A DNA stretch of 7,032 nt from DASUZD01 sp036377055 (GCA_036377055.1 DASUZD010000286.1:1-7032), one strand, 5' to 3'. Shown: positions 1-6,381, counted from the first letter of the stretch. Notes: generated by a model not told the origin, from the letters alone. Program-made: numbers and translations.

Positions 1-365
1 AGGTCGAACGACTCGGTCAGCCCGCTCTCGTTGTACTTGGGCACCCAGAGCGCGTCGCCCGAGACGATGTCGAACTGCGAGCCGGTCTGCTTGATCTTCA
101 GGTAGGCGTCGGCGTTGTCGCTGAAGAGCTGCGGTCGGCCGCGGATGCCGGTCGACTTCTGCACCGCCGCGAGCTGGTCGTTCGCGTAATGGTCGGACCA
201 GGTGAGCATGTTGACGGTGCGCTTCTTGGTGCCGCCGCCCGCGGAGCCGCTGCTCGAGGCCTTCTTCTTGCCGCTCGAGCCGCAGCCGGCGAGGTAGAGG
301 CCGACCGTCGACGTCGCTCCTGCGCGCAGGAGCCCGACGCGGGTCAGCCGCTTCTCCTCCGTCAC
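1..365 (-). CDS. ABC transporter extracellular solute-binding lipoprotein (family 1 / PotD-like), N-terminal part
   Basis: This is the N-terminal ~121 residues of a substrate-binding protein; the rest lies beyond the left edge. The GTG start follows a strong ribosome site (GGAGGAGGT, 368-376), and the start overlaps the stop of the ATPase gene as GTGA. The N-terminus is basic up to R14, then comes a short hydrophobic stretch (15-24) and a lipobox L-A-G-C with the lipidated cysteine at 28. A Ser/Gly/Lys-rich tether (29-47) leads into the mature domain, with a W-S-D segment near the first strand and K-x-T-G-I further on, as in PotD/MalE-type binders. It would sit on the outer face of the membrane and deliver ligand to the ABC permeases. 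The ligand is not readable from this part; inositol or a related polyol is inferred from the iol neighbours, while the PotA/PotD style would also allow a polyamine or sugar. Family assignment is good, substrate is weak. Confidence 0.85.
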   Translation of the reverse strand, partial: MTEEKRLTRVGLLRAGATSTVGLYLAGCGSSGKKKASSSGSAGGGTKKRTVNMLTWSDHYANDQLAAVQKSTGIRGRPQLFSDNADAYLKIKQTGSQFDIVSGDALWVPKYNESGLTESFD

Positions 366-1471
366 GTACCTCCTCCTTTCTCGGGTTCGCTTTCGTCCAG
401 CAGGACCGCGTCGCCCGGCTGCCACCAGAGAGACACCTCGGTGTCGGGCGCGAGATCGCTGGCCGTAAGGAGGTCGCGGCCCGAGAGGACCGCGACCATC
501 GGCACCGGGACCGGGTCACACGCCACTGCGACGCGGGTCAGGCTGCCGAGGAAGGACGTCTGGACGATGCGACCGCGCAGCCTCTCGGCCGGCGCGTCGC
601 CCGAGGCGGACAGGTGGATCGACTCCGGGCGAACCATCAGCGTGGCCCGGCCGCGTCCGTCCTTGGGCGGAGGAGCAGCGCACGGGACCGGCGTCCCGTC
701 CGCGAGGTAGACCCGCCCGTTCGTCGAGCGGGTGAGGTCGATGTCGACGAAGTTCGACTCCCCGATGAAGTCGGCGACGAACCGCGAGTTGGGCTTGCGG
801 TAGATCTGCTCGGGCGTCCCGATCTGCTGGATCCGCCCGTCGCTGAGGACGGCGATGCGCGTCGCCATCGACATCGCCTCCTCCTGGTCGTGGGTGACGT
901 AGACGAAGGTCGTGCCGATCTCGCGGTGGATCTGCGCGAGCTCGATCTGGAGGCGCTTGCGAAGCTTGAGGTCGAGCGCGCCGAGCGGCTCGTCGAGCAG
1001 GAGCACGGCGGGGCGGTTGACGAGGGCCCTCGCGACCGCGACCCGCTGCTGCTGGCCGCCGGAAAGTTGCGAGGGCAGCCGGTCCGCATGCTGCTCGAGG
1101 CCGACGAGCGCGAGCGCTTCCCGGACTCGCTCGCGGGCGTCGCGGCTCGGGACCCGCGCCATCTTCAACCCGAACCCGACGTTGTCGCCGACGGTCATGT
1201 GCGGAAAGAGCGCGTACGACTGGAAGACGGTGTTCACGCTTCGCTTGTGCGGTGGCAGCCGGTCGACCCGCTCGCCGCGGATCCAGATCTCGCCGGTCGT
1301 CGGCGCGACGAAGCCGCCGACCAGGTTCAGCGTCGTCGTCTTGCCGCAACCGGACGGGCCGAGCAGGCAGAAGAACTCGCCCTCCTCGATCTGGAGCGTC
1401 GTCGGTTCCAGCGCCAGGTGCGTCCCGTACCGCTTCGAGACGTCGCGGAGGCTGATCGCTGGCTTGCTCAT
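362..1471 (-). CDS. ABC transporter ATP-binding protein, PotA/UgpC (MalK-like) type
   Basis: A 369-residue cytoplasmic ATPase that powers an importer; length is normal for the PotA/UgpC/MalK group. All motifs of an active nucleotide-binding domain are present: Walker A GPSGCGKT (38-45), Q-loop Q84 in VFQSYALFPH, ABC signature LSGGQQQR (136-143), Walker B VLLLDEP (156-162), D-loop GALD (164-167) and switch histidine H194 in YVTHDQEE. The C-terminal part from about 235 to 365 is a TOBE-type beta domain (VRPESI near its middle), typical of importers of polyamines, iron, glycerol-3-phosphate or sugars. The ATG at 1471 is chosen because MSKPAISLRDVSKRYG matches the family N-terminus and because it overlaps the LacI stop as ATGA. 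The open frame continues upstream but through the regulator gene. It lies between the regulator and the binding protein in a minus-strand operon. Substrate is inferred to be inositol-related only from context. Confidence 0.93.
   Translation of the reverse strand: MSKPAISLRDVSKRYGTHLALEPTTLQIEEGEFFCLLGPSGCGKTTTLNLVGGFVAPTTGEIWIRGERVDRLPPHKRSVNTVFQSYALFPHMTVGDNVGFGLKMARVPSRDARERVREALALVGLEQHADRLPSQLSGGQQQRVAVARALVNRPAVLLLDEPLGALDLKLRKRLQIELAQIHREIGTTFVYVTHDQEEAMSMATRIAVLSDGRIQQIGTPEQIYRKPNSRFVADFIGESNFVDIDLTRSTNGRVYLADGTPVPCAAPPPKDGRGRATLMVRPESIHLSASGDAPAERLRGRIVQTSFLGSLTRVAVACDPVPVPMVAVLSGRDLLTASDLAPDTEVSLWWQPGDAVLLDESEPEKGGGT
368..376 (-). promoter_or_regulatory. Ribosome binding site of the solute-binding protein gene
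   Basis: On the minus strand GGAGGAGGT ends two bases before the GTG start at 365. It lies inside the last codons of the ATPase gene (the Gly-Gly-Gly-Thr tail). It is by far the strongest Shine-Dalgarno in the window. This fits a binding protein that is made in excess over the ATPase from a shared transcript. Confidence 0.75.
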
Positions 1472-2511
1472 CCCGGGCACCCGCAGGAGCGGCGGCGGAC
1501 GAGCTCGACCGGAACGGTTACAGCGCGGTACGGGCCGTCGCCGTCCTTGATCGCCTCGACGAGCAGCGTCGCCGCGGCACGTCCGACCTCGCGCGGCTCG
1601 TAGCCGACCGCAGTGAGCGGCGGTTCGAGCAGGTCGCCGAAGTACGGGTCGTCGAAGCAGACGAGCGCCAGGTCGTCCGGGAGGGACAGGCGTCGCTCGC
1701 GGCACGCGGCGAGGCAGCCGAGCGCGAGCTCCGCGCTCGAAGCGACGACGGCCGTCGGCGGCGAGGGGAGGTCGAGGAGCTCGTGCGTTGCCGGGATCGC
1801 GCCCTCCACGCTCCAGCGGCAGCGGCGCTCGTACTGGCCGGTCGCCGGCACGCCGTGGCGCCGCATCGCCTTCCGGAAGGCGCGCAGCCGCTCGATTCCG
1901 CTCGTTTCCGCGAGCGAGCCGGCGAGAATCGCGATCCGGTCATGCCCGTGCTCGACGAGGTGCCCCACGAGCAGGCGAATCCCCGGGTCGTTGTCGAGCG
2001 CGACGCTCCCGACGCCCGACCTCGCGATCACGCTGTCGAAGAAGACGCAGGGGGTCTCCGAGCCGCGCGTCACTTCGGCGAAGCGCCTCGCGGAGAGACC
2101 CGTCGTCGCGACCAGCAAGCCGTCGACCTGATGGTCGAGCAGCGTTCGCAGCGCGGCGACCTCGCCCGCCGCCTGCTGCTCGGAGTCCATCAGCATCACG
2201 CGGTAGCCCGACTCCTCGAGTGCGCCCTGCGCGCCCTTGAGCGCCGCTGCGTAGAACGGGCTCGCGACGTCGGGGACGACGAAGCCGACGGTGAAGGTGG
2301 TGCGCGTGCGGAGCGAGCGCGCGACGGCGGACGGGCGGAAGTCGAGCTGCGCCGCCGCCTCGAGCACGGCCGCCCGCGTCGCCTCCGCGAGCTCCCCGCG
2401 TCCGTTCAGCGCGCGCGAGGCGGTCGAGGCGGAGACGCCCGCGACCTCCGCGACATCAGCCAACGTCGCCGAGCGTTTCCGGCGTGACGAGGAGGCATCG
2501 CGCACGCTCAT
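1468..2511 (-). CDS. LacI-family transcriptional regulator, probable repressor of the inositol locus
   Basis: A 347-residue repressor with the normal two-part LacI layout. The N-terminal helix-turn-helix spans about 16-36 (ATLADVAEVAGVSASTASRALN). A hinge helix follows at about 58-68 (FRPSAVARSL), whose Leu67 matches the LacI leucine that intercalates at the central CpG of the operator. Residues 70-335 form a periplasmic-binding-protein-like effector domain, and the protein ends in the common RRRSCGCP tail. The start at ATG 2511 is preferred: the frame can be opened as far as a TTG at 2565, but that adds only an Arg-rich stretch and would read through the operator palindrome and a TTGACA box. 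No Shine-Dalgarno precedes the ATG, so translation may be leaderless or weak. It is the first gene of the transporter operon and diverges from the dehydrogenase, so it probably controls both sides and itself. The inducer is unknown; an inositol intermediate is a reasonable guess. Confidence 0.93.
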   Translation of the reverse strand: MSVRDASSSRRKRSATLADVAEVAGVSASTASRALNGRGELAEATRAAVLEAAAQLDFRPSAVARSLRTRTTFTVGFVVPDVASPFYAAALKGAQGALEESGYRVMLMDSEQQAAGEVAALRTLLDHQVDGLLVATTGLSARRFAEVTRGSETPCVFFDSVIARSGVGSVALDNDPGIRLLVGHLVEHGHDRIAILAGSLAETSGIERLRAFRKAMRRHGVPATGQYERRCRWSVEGAIPATHELLDLPSPPTAVVASSAELALGCLAACRERRLSLPDDLALVCFDDPYFGDLLEPPLTAVGYEPREVGRAAATLLVEAIKDGDGPYRAVTVPVELVRRRSCGCPG

Positions 2512-2533
2512 CAATCGATTGCGCAAGCGATTG
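2512..2533. promoter_or_regulatory. Candidate LacI-family operator (22-bp palindrome)
   Basis: The two arms CAATCGATTGC and GCAAGCGATTG are reverse complements at 10 of 11 positions, with TTGCGCAA at the exact centre. LacI-family operators are typically even palindromes with a central CpG, as here. The site abuts the regulator ATG and lies 50 bp before the dehydrogenase start. A repressor bound here would cover the 5' leader of the regulator operon and a possible -35 for the plus-strand gene. It is the only such palindrome I found in the window. The match to the neighbouring repressor is inferred. Confidence 0.7.
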
Positions 2534-2548
2534 CGACGCTGACATACT
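2519..2548 (+). promoter_or_regulatory. Possible promoter of the dehydrogenase gene
   Basis: On the plus strand, CATACT at 2543-2548 matches four of six positions of a -10 hexamer. TTGCGC at 2519-2524, spaced by 18 bases, matches the first three positions of a -35 box. This -35 would lie in the centre of the candidate operator, so repressor binding would exclude the polymerase. The hexamers are weak and the call is speculative. Confidence 0.25.
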
Positions 2549-2565
2549 CGCCGCCGCGCTGTCAA
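2541..2565 (-). promoter_or_regulatory. Possible promoter of the regulator-transporter operon
   Basis: On the minus strand an exact TTGACA lies at 2565-2560. Downstream, TATGTC at 2546-2541 resembles a -10 box, but the spacer is only 13 bases, shorter than the usual 16-18. No better -10 exists at standard spacing. If used, transcription would begin around 2534, at the edge of the palindrome, leaving a leader of about 23 bases before the regulator ATG. The -35 match is good and the whole promoter is tentative. Confidence 0.35.
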
Positions 2566-2570
2566 GGTCG

Positions 2571-2577
2571 AGAGGAG
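2571..2577 (+). promoter_or_regulatory. Ribosome binding site of the dehydrogenase gene
   Basis: AGAGGAG lies five bases before GTG 2583. It decides the start: the frame is open further upstream, but that extension would run through the operator region and the regulator start, and the glycine-rich nucleotide motif begins right after this GTG. Confidence 0.7.
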
Positions 2578-2582
2578 CGCTC

Positions 2583-3581
2583 GTGCGGATCGGCGTCGCT
2601 GGGCTGGGTGGGATGGGTCTCGTCCACGCCCGGAACGCGCTCGAGCTCGAAGATGCCGAGCTCGTCGCGGTCGCGGCGGCGCGGCCCGGACGCGCGGAGG
2701 AGGTGGCGGCGGAGCTCGGGGTCCGCGGGTGCACCTACGACGAGCTTTTCGCCGCCGAAGATGTGGACGCCGTCGTCCTCGCTGCTCGGTCGGTCGACCA
2801 CGCCCGGCTCGCCTGCCGGGTGCTGGCGGCGGGGAAGCACCTTCTGCTCGAGAAGCCTGGGGCGACGACGCTGCGCGACCATGCGGCGCTGCGTGCCGCA
2901 GCGGTTCCGGGGCTTGTGTTGCAAGTTGCGTACATGCGCCGCTACGACGCCGAGTTCGTCGAAGCTCGTCGGCTCGTCTCGGTCGGCGCGGTGGGGACGC
3001 CTCTCGCTGTCCTCATGACCAGCCGCGACATGGAATGGCCGGAGGGCGAGGACCCCCGCGACACGGGCGGGTTCCTCGTGGACATGGCCGTCCACGACTA
3101 CGACACCGCGTGCTGGATGCTCGGGCAGGAGCCAGTCGAGGCGTTCGCGGCCCGTCAGGCCGAGGTGTACCCGGAGCTGGCCGAGCTCGGCGATCTCGAC
3201 AACGCAGTCGTGACCGTGCGTTTCGACGGCGGCGGGCTCGCGTGCACGCACGTCTCCCGGACCTGCGTCTACGGCCACGACATCCGCTGCGAGATCGTGG
3301 GCACAGACGGGTGCGTCTTGGTCGGGAACGCGGCAAGTCGCGACCGCGTCCTACTGCTTCAAGGCGGCGACGCTGCTCGTTTTCCGGCGGATTACCGCGC
3401 GCGGTTTGCCGACGCGTATCGCGCGGAGCTGGCGGCATTCGTCGCCACGTGCCGTGAGGAGGGGCCGCCGGGGCCGGGGTTGGACGACGACGCCCGCGCC
3501 GTTGCGATCGGGGTCGCGGCGCGCGCGAGCGCGGTCGCCGCGAAGCCGCTCGAGGTCGGCCTCGACTGGCGATGGCCCTGA
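2583..3581 (+). CDS. Gfo/Idh/MocA-family NAD(P)-dependent oxidoreductase, probable inositol 2-dehydrogenase (IolG-like)
   Basis: A 332-residue cytoplasmic dehydrogenase. The first step of inositol catabolism, myo-inositol + NAD+ to 2-keto-myo-inositol, is the likely reaction. The Rossmann domain opens with MRIGVAGLGGMG (GxGxxG at 7-12). The conserved EKP lies at 90-92, and a second motif DMAVHDYD (167-174) follows. K91, D167 and H171 line up with the catalytic Lys97, Asp172 and His176 of Bacillus IolG. YMRRYD (117-122) is also typical of inositol dehydrogenases. Length is normal. The GTG start has a good ribosome site. It diverges from the LacI regulator across a 71-bp gap with the operator, and its 3' end overlaps the next gene by 10 bases. 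Family members also oxidise scyllo-inositol, glucose or other polyols, so the exact substrate is inferred from the nearby iolE, iolB and iolD. Confidence 0.88.
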   Translation: MRIGVAGLGGMGLVHARNALELEDAELVAVAAARPGRAEEVAAELGVRGCTYDELFAAEDVDAVVLAARSVDHARLACRVLAAGKHLLLEKPGATTLRDHAALRAAAVPGLVLQVAYMRRYDAEFVEARRLVSVGAVGTPLAVLMTSRDMEWPEGEDPRDTGGFLVDMAVHDYDTACWMLGQEPVEAFAARQAEVYPELAELGDLDNAVVTVRFDGGGLACTHVSRTCVYGHDIRCEIVGTDGCVLVGNAASRDRVLLLQGGDAARFPADYRARFADAYRAELAAFVATCREEGPPGPGLDDDARAVAIGVAARASAVAAKPLEVGLDWRWP

Positions 3582-4417
3582 CGCGGGTTGCGAACGTCGC
3601 GGTGGTTGGGGCCGTCGCCGTTGTGGTCGCGGCCGCAGGCGTCGACGCGTTTCGCGGCGGGCATGCTCATCGTCCGCCGCCTGCGCTGCGCCCGGCCGCG
3701 GACGCCCTCGCGCGGGCGCACGCGCGCGGGACGCTCTACTACGTCGACGCGCGCTGCCGGCTGCACGCGCTTCGGCTCCCGAGCCTGGTCGCGGCGCCGG
3801 CGCCTCGCGTCCGAGCCTGCTCGGTCGCCGTCGCGCCGCACCGCCTTTCGTCCGCGAGCTGGTCGCTGTGGCGGCCGGGCGCGCGGCTCGTTGCGTTCTG
3901 CCGCCGCGGGCGTGTTCTGGTGCGCGCCGAGCGCGGTCCGACGCTTCCGTTCATCGTCGGCTGCGCGCCGGCGTGGGGGCCGAGGGGCGCGCTGACGCTC
4001 GTCCGGCACGGATCGGTGGTGCAGTTTGTGCCGCATGGGCGAGCCGAGGTCGTCCTGCCGGCCCGTGGAATCCGCGAGGTCGCGTGGCTCGGGTCTCGGG
4101 TCGCAGTGCTCGAAGCTCGTCGCGTCGTCATCTTCGACGGGGCGCTGCCGAGCGCCGAGCAACGGGTTGCAGGGCGACGGGTCGGGATGCTTCGCGCAAG
4201 CCCGCTCGGTACCCGGTTGAGTCTCGTCACGGGTCGGCGTGTGCTGATCTTCGACGGCGAGCTTCGCCTGCGCCGGTCGCTAGCGGGCGCCGCGGTGGCG
4301 TGGTCGCCGGACGAGCACGACCTCGCAATCGCGCGGGGCGCTCGGATCGTCGTCGAGCAGGACGGCCGCACCGTCGCAACGATCCCGCTCCGCGCCCGCG
4401 ACCTCGCGTGGCGCTGA
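3572..4417 (+). CDS. Unrecognised membrane-anchored protein with beta-propeller-like repeats
   Basis: A 281-residue protein I cannot name. Residues 6-24 form one hydrophobic helix rich in Ala and Val (VANVAVVGAVAVVVAAAG) after a short N-terminus with Arg5, so a signal anchor with the rest outside the membrane is likely. The remainder is made of short beta-strand-like stretches. R-V-V-I-F-D-G at 184-190 recurs as R-V-L-I-F-D-G at 223-229, a 39-residue spacing close to one blade of a TolB/WD40-type propeller, and AWSPDEHDLA (243-252) resembles the TolB-like turn. At this length it may hold five or six blades. Four cysteines in the first half (residues 62, 83, 110 and 131) could form disulfides. 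It starts with ATG inside the last 10 bases of the dehydrogenase gene, so translation is probably coupled. No enzyme motif is visible. A role in inositol use is suggested only by position. Confidence 0.65.
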   Translation: MALTRVANVAVVGAVAVVVAAAGVDAFRGGHAHRPPPALRPAADALARAHARGTLYYVDARCRLHALRLPSLVAAPAPRVRACSVAVAPHRLSSASWSLWRPGARLVAFCRRGRVLVRAERGPTLPFIVGCAPAWGPRGALTLVRHGSVVQFVPHGRAEVVLPARGIREVAWLGSRVAVLEARRVVIFDGALPSAEQRVAGRRVGMLRASPLGTRLSLVTGRRVLIFDGELRLRRSLAGAAVAWSPDEHDLAIARGARIVVEQDGRTVATIPLRARDLAWR

Positions 4418-4451
4418 GCTGTGGACACGTCGTGGCCGTTCCGCGCAAATT

Positions 4452-4466
4452 CGGGGTCAGACCCCG
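4452..4466. repeat. Palindrome CGGGGTCAGACCCCG, copy 1
   Basis: A perfect palindrome around a central A. As RNA it could fold into a 6-bp stem with a CAG loop. No run of T follows, so it is not a classic rho-independent terminator. It is identical to the copy exactly 100 bases downstream. Confidence 0.75.
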
Positions 4467-4551
4467 CCGTTCACGCTCCGGCGCGAACGCGCATTGCAGC
4501 GCGTTTCGCGTCGCCTGCTGTGGACTCCGCTGCGCGTGTTCCGCGCAGAAC

Positions 4552-4566
4552 CGGGGTCAGACCCCG
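4552..4566. repeat. Palindrome CGGGGTCAGACCCCG, copy 2
   Basis: The second exact copy of the 15-base palindrome, sitting at the same place in the second unit of the repeat. Just upstream, TTCCGCGCAGAA (4539-4550) is the exact reverse complement of TTCTGCGCGGAA (4641-4652) in the third unit, so these two segments could also pair with each other. Confidence 0.75.
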
Positions 4567-4681
4567 AGGCCCGCGCGGCGGCCCCGACTAGGCCATTCCG
4601 TCGAGCTTCGCCGCCCTTCCTGTGAACTCGGCTGCGCGTTTTCTGCGCGGAACCTCGGACCGCGGTTGGGCCGCCGCGCAG

Positions 4682-5578
4682 CTAGAGCCCCGCGTGCTCG
4701 CGGAGCCAGCGGCGGTTTCGGCGCTGCGCGTCGATCGCCTCCGACACGTCCTCGTCGGGCGCGGGGATCCGGTCCTGCTCGACCACCAGCCAGCCTGAGT
4801 AGCCGCTAGCTGCGAGCTCGCGGAAGAACCCCTCGAGATCGACGTCGCCCGTGCCGAGCTCGACGAAGACGCCTCGTCGCCACGCCTCCTCCATGCCGGC
4901 CCGGTCCTCGAGCACCCCCTCCAGCACCGCGCGGCTGTAGTCCTTCACGTGCACGTGGTTGATCCGGTCGCGCCAGTCCCGCAGCGCCTGCACTGGGTCG
5001 CCGCCGCCGAGCGCAAGATGGCCGGTGTCGAGCAGGAGCCCGACGTCCGTCGCCGCGAGAAGCCGCTCGATCTCTTGTGGCGACTCCACGAAGGTCGCCG
5101 TGTGGTGGTGGAACGTCGGCTCGTAGCCGCGAACGCGCGCGAGCGCGGCGGCGCGCGCCACGCCATCCACGAGTCGCCTCCAGCCGGCGTCGTCGAGCGG
5201 CCGACCGCGCCCCGGATTCGCCGCCCGCTCCGGTGACCCCGCATCCGCGAGCACCGGCCGCGCACCCGCGCCGTCGGCGGCGTCGAACAGGTCGAGCGTC
5301 AGAGCCATCGCGGCGAGATCGTCCTCCCAGAACGACGGCTCGCTGAAGCGGATCGGGATGTACCCGCCCGCGAGCGCGAGACCGTGCCGCGCGAGGCGCT
5401 CGCTCAGCGTAGAGCGGTCGCCGAGATATCCCGGTGGCCCGAGCTCGGTCCCGTCGTACCCGGCCGACGCCGTCGCCGCGAGCACCTCCTCGGCCGCGGG
5501 GACGTTCGCCAAGACCCCGACCGTGATCTCGAAAGCCCCGTAGCTGCACGGCGCGTTCGCGACCCGGATCGGGCTCAG
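4682..5578 (-). CDS. iolE: Myo-inosose-2 dehydratase (IolE), xylose-isomerase-like TIM barrel
   Basis: IolE removes water from 2-keto-myo-inositol to give the trihydroxycyclohexane-dione that IolD opens. About 298 residues form one TIM barrel of the sugar isomerase/endonuclease IV type. Metal-site and active-site signatures are present (residues from the CTG start): FHHHTATFVE (156-165), LLLDTGHLALGGGDP (181-195, D184 and H187), NHVHVKD (207-213, H210) and WLVVEQD (263-269, E267). GTGDVD (242-247) matches the family's GDG-x-D stretch. The start is uncertain. No ATG, GTG or TTG lies at the expected place; CTG at 5578 overlaps the iolB stop as CTGA and begins the protein directly at the conserved part (SPIRVANAPCSYGAFE). 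The alternative ATG at 5623 adds 15 residues, mostly Gly and Asp, and overlaps iolB by 49 bases. It is the last gene of the iolD-iolB-iolE set. Confidence 0.9.
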   Translation of the reverse strand: MSPIRVANAPCSYGAFEITVGVLANVPAAEEVLAATASAGYDGTELGPPGYLGDRSTLSERLARHGLALAGGYIPIRFSEPSFWEDDLAAMALTLDLFDAADGAGARPVLADAGSPERAANPGRGRPLDDAGWRRLVDGVARAAALARVRGYEPTFHHHTATFVESPQEIERLLAATDVGLLLDTGHLALGGGDPVQALRDWRDRINHVHVKDYSRAVLEGVLEDRAGMEEAWRRGVFVELGTGDVDLEGFFRELAASGYSGWLVVEQDRIPAPDEDVSEAIDAQRRNRRWLREHAGL

Positions 5579-6377
5579 AGCGTCACCATCGGCACCCGCG
5601 GATCCGTCTCCATGGACGCCCATGCAGCGCGAGTCCACGCGAGCGCCGGGTCGTCAGCCGCGGCCATCGACCGACGCTCCCCCGCGAGCGCGTTCAGGTA
5701 GTACAGGTCGTACCCGTGCGCGGCAGCAGTGGTGTGGTACCCGAAAGGCACGAGCAGCAGGTCGCCGTCACGGACCGTCGCCGTCAGGTCGAGCCCGCGC
5801 GAGGGGCTGTAGAGCCGCTGCACCGCGAACGCCGCGGGATCGCGCGTCCGGAAGTAATACGTCTCCTCGAGCACGACCTCGCCCGGCGGATGGTCCTCGT
5901 CGTGCTTGTGCGGCGGGTAGCTCGACCAGTTCCCGGCCGGCGTGAACACCTCGACCACGAGCAGCCGCTCGGCAGGGAACTCCGGCTTGACGATGTGGTT
6001 GATCTGCCGCGTCGCGTTCCCGGCGCCCCGCACCTCGATCTCCACGTCCTCGGGCTGTACCAGCACCGGCTCGCGCGCGCGCTCGCACTGCGCGCCGCAC
6101 ACGGCCACCTCGGCGTCGCCCTCGACGCGGTACGACGAGCCCAGCGGGAGGTAGAGCGCCCAGGGCATCCCGTCGAAGACGCTCGCGCGCGCGCCGAGCT
6201 CCCACCGCTCTCCGTCCGCCTCGACGGTGCACCGGCCGCCGAGGACGACGAGCGCGACCTCCATACCGCGGGCCTCGCCTGCGAACGGCGCCCGCACGAC
6301 GCCGAACGAGAGATGGCTCCAGCCGGCCGACTGAGGCGTGACCGCGTCCCACTCGCCCGCGCGCAGCAGGAGCTCGC

Positions 6378-6381
<4 letters not shown>
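5575..6381 (-). CDS. iolB: 5-deoxy-glucuronate isomerase (IolB)
   Basis: IolB converts 5-deoxy-D-glucuronate, the IolD product, to 5-dehydro-2-deoxy-D-gluconate. The 268-residue length is normal for this bicupin family. The N-terminal cupin covers about 20-105. The C-terminal cupin carries the metal ligands in PPHKHDEDHPP (H158, H160) and LEETYYFR (E173), with the fourth histidine in PFGYHTT further on. ATRQINHIVKP (123-133) is also typical. The GTG start at 6381 overlaps the iolD stop as GTGA. The open frame runs upstream to 6933, but that part is antisense-like noise over iolD. No strong ribosome site is seen, so translation is probably coupled to iolD. It sits between iolD and iolE. Confidence 0.93.

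Larger units (their letters stand above)
4419..4660. repeat. Degenerate ~100-bp tandem repeat, three units, in the convergent gap
   Basis: Three related units start with CTGTGGAC or CTGTGAAC at 4419, 4518 and 4620. Each continues to a TTC(C/T)GCGC core (4439, 4539 and 4641). In units one and two this is followed by the same 15-base palindrome. The third unit is cut short near 4660, just before the iolE stop, and has lost the palindrome. Spacing is 99 and 102 bases. The stretch fills the 264-bp gap between the beta-propeller gene and iolE and contains no plausible gene. It could be a REP-like or other small interspersed element, or a bidirectional transcription end. Confidence 0.6.

Noticed and set aside
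1472..1705. N-terminal extension of the ATPase frame
   Set aside because: It lies wholly inside the LacI gene in another frame and is Arg/Pro-rich. The family N-terminus begins at ATG 1471.
2540..2564. Inverted repeat TGACA...TGTCA in the divergent gap
   Set aside because: The arms are only 5 bases with a 15-base GC-rich spacer, and one arm is explained by the TTGACA box. It is too weak to call a second operator.
2512..2565. N-terminal extension of the regulator to TTG 2565
   Set aside because: The added 18 residues are Arg-rich and not part of the LacI fold; the DNA there is the palindrome and the TTGACA box.
2484..2582. N-terminal extension of the dehydrogenase to ATG 2484
   Set aside because: It would read through the regulator's 5' end and the operator. 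GTG 2583 has a ribosome site and starts exactly at the Rossmann motif.
3392..4162. 256-codon open frame on the minus strand
   Set aside because: It is antisense to the dehydrogenase end and the beta-propeller gene. The product is Arg-rich with no recognisable motif, while the plus frame has a membrane helix and repeats.
4452..4566. Rho-independent terminators at the two GGGGTCAGACCCC palindromes
   Set aside because: The stems are short and no T-run follows on either strand. A role in termination is possible but not shown.
3406..4809. 467-codon open frame on the plus strand
   Set aside because: It overlaps the dehydrogenase, the beta-propeller gene, the repeat gap and iolE antisense. Its product is Arg/Ala/Pro-rich without domain features, the usual shadow of high-GC coding.
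5579..5638. IolE extension to ATG 5638
   Set aside because: It overlaps the IolB C-terminus and adds only Gly/Asp-rich sequence. ATG 5623 or CTG 5578 is more likely, with CTG preferred.
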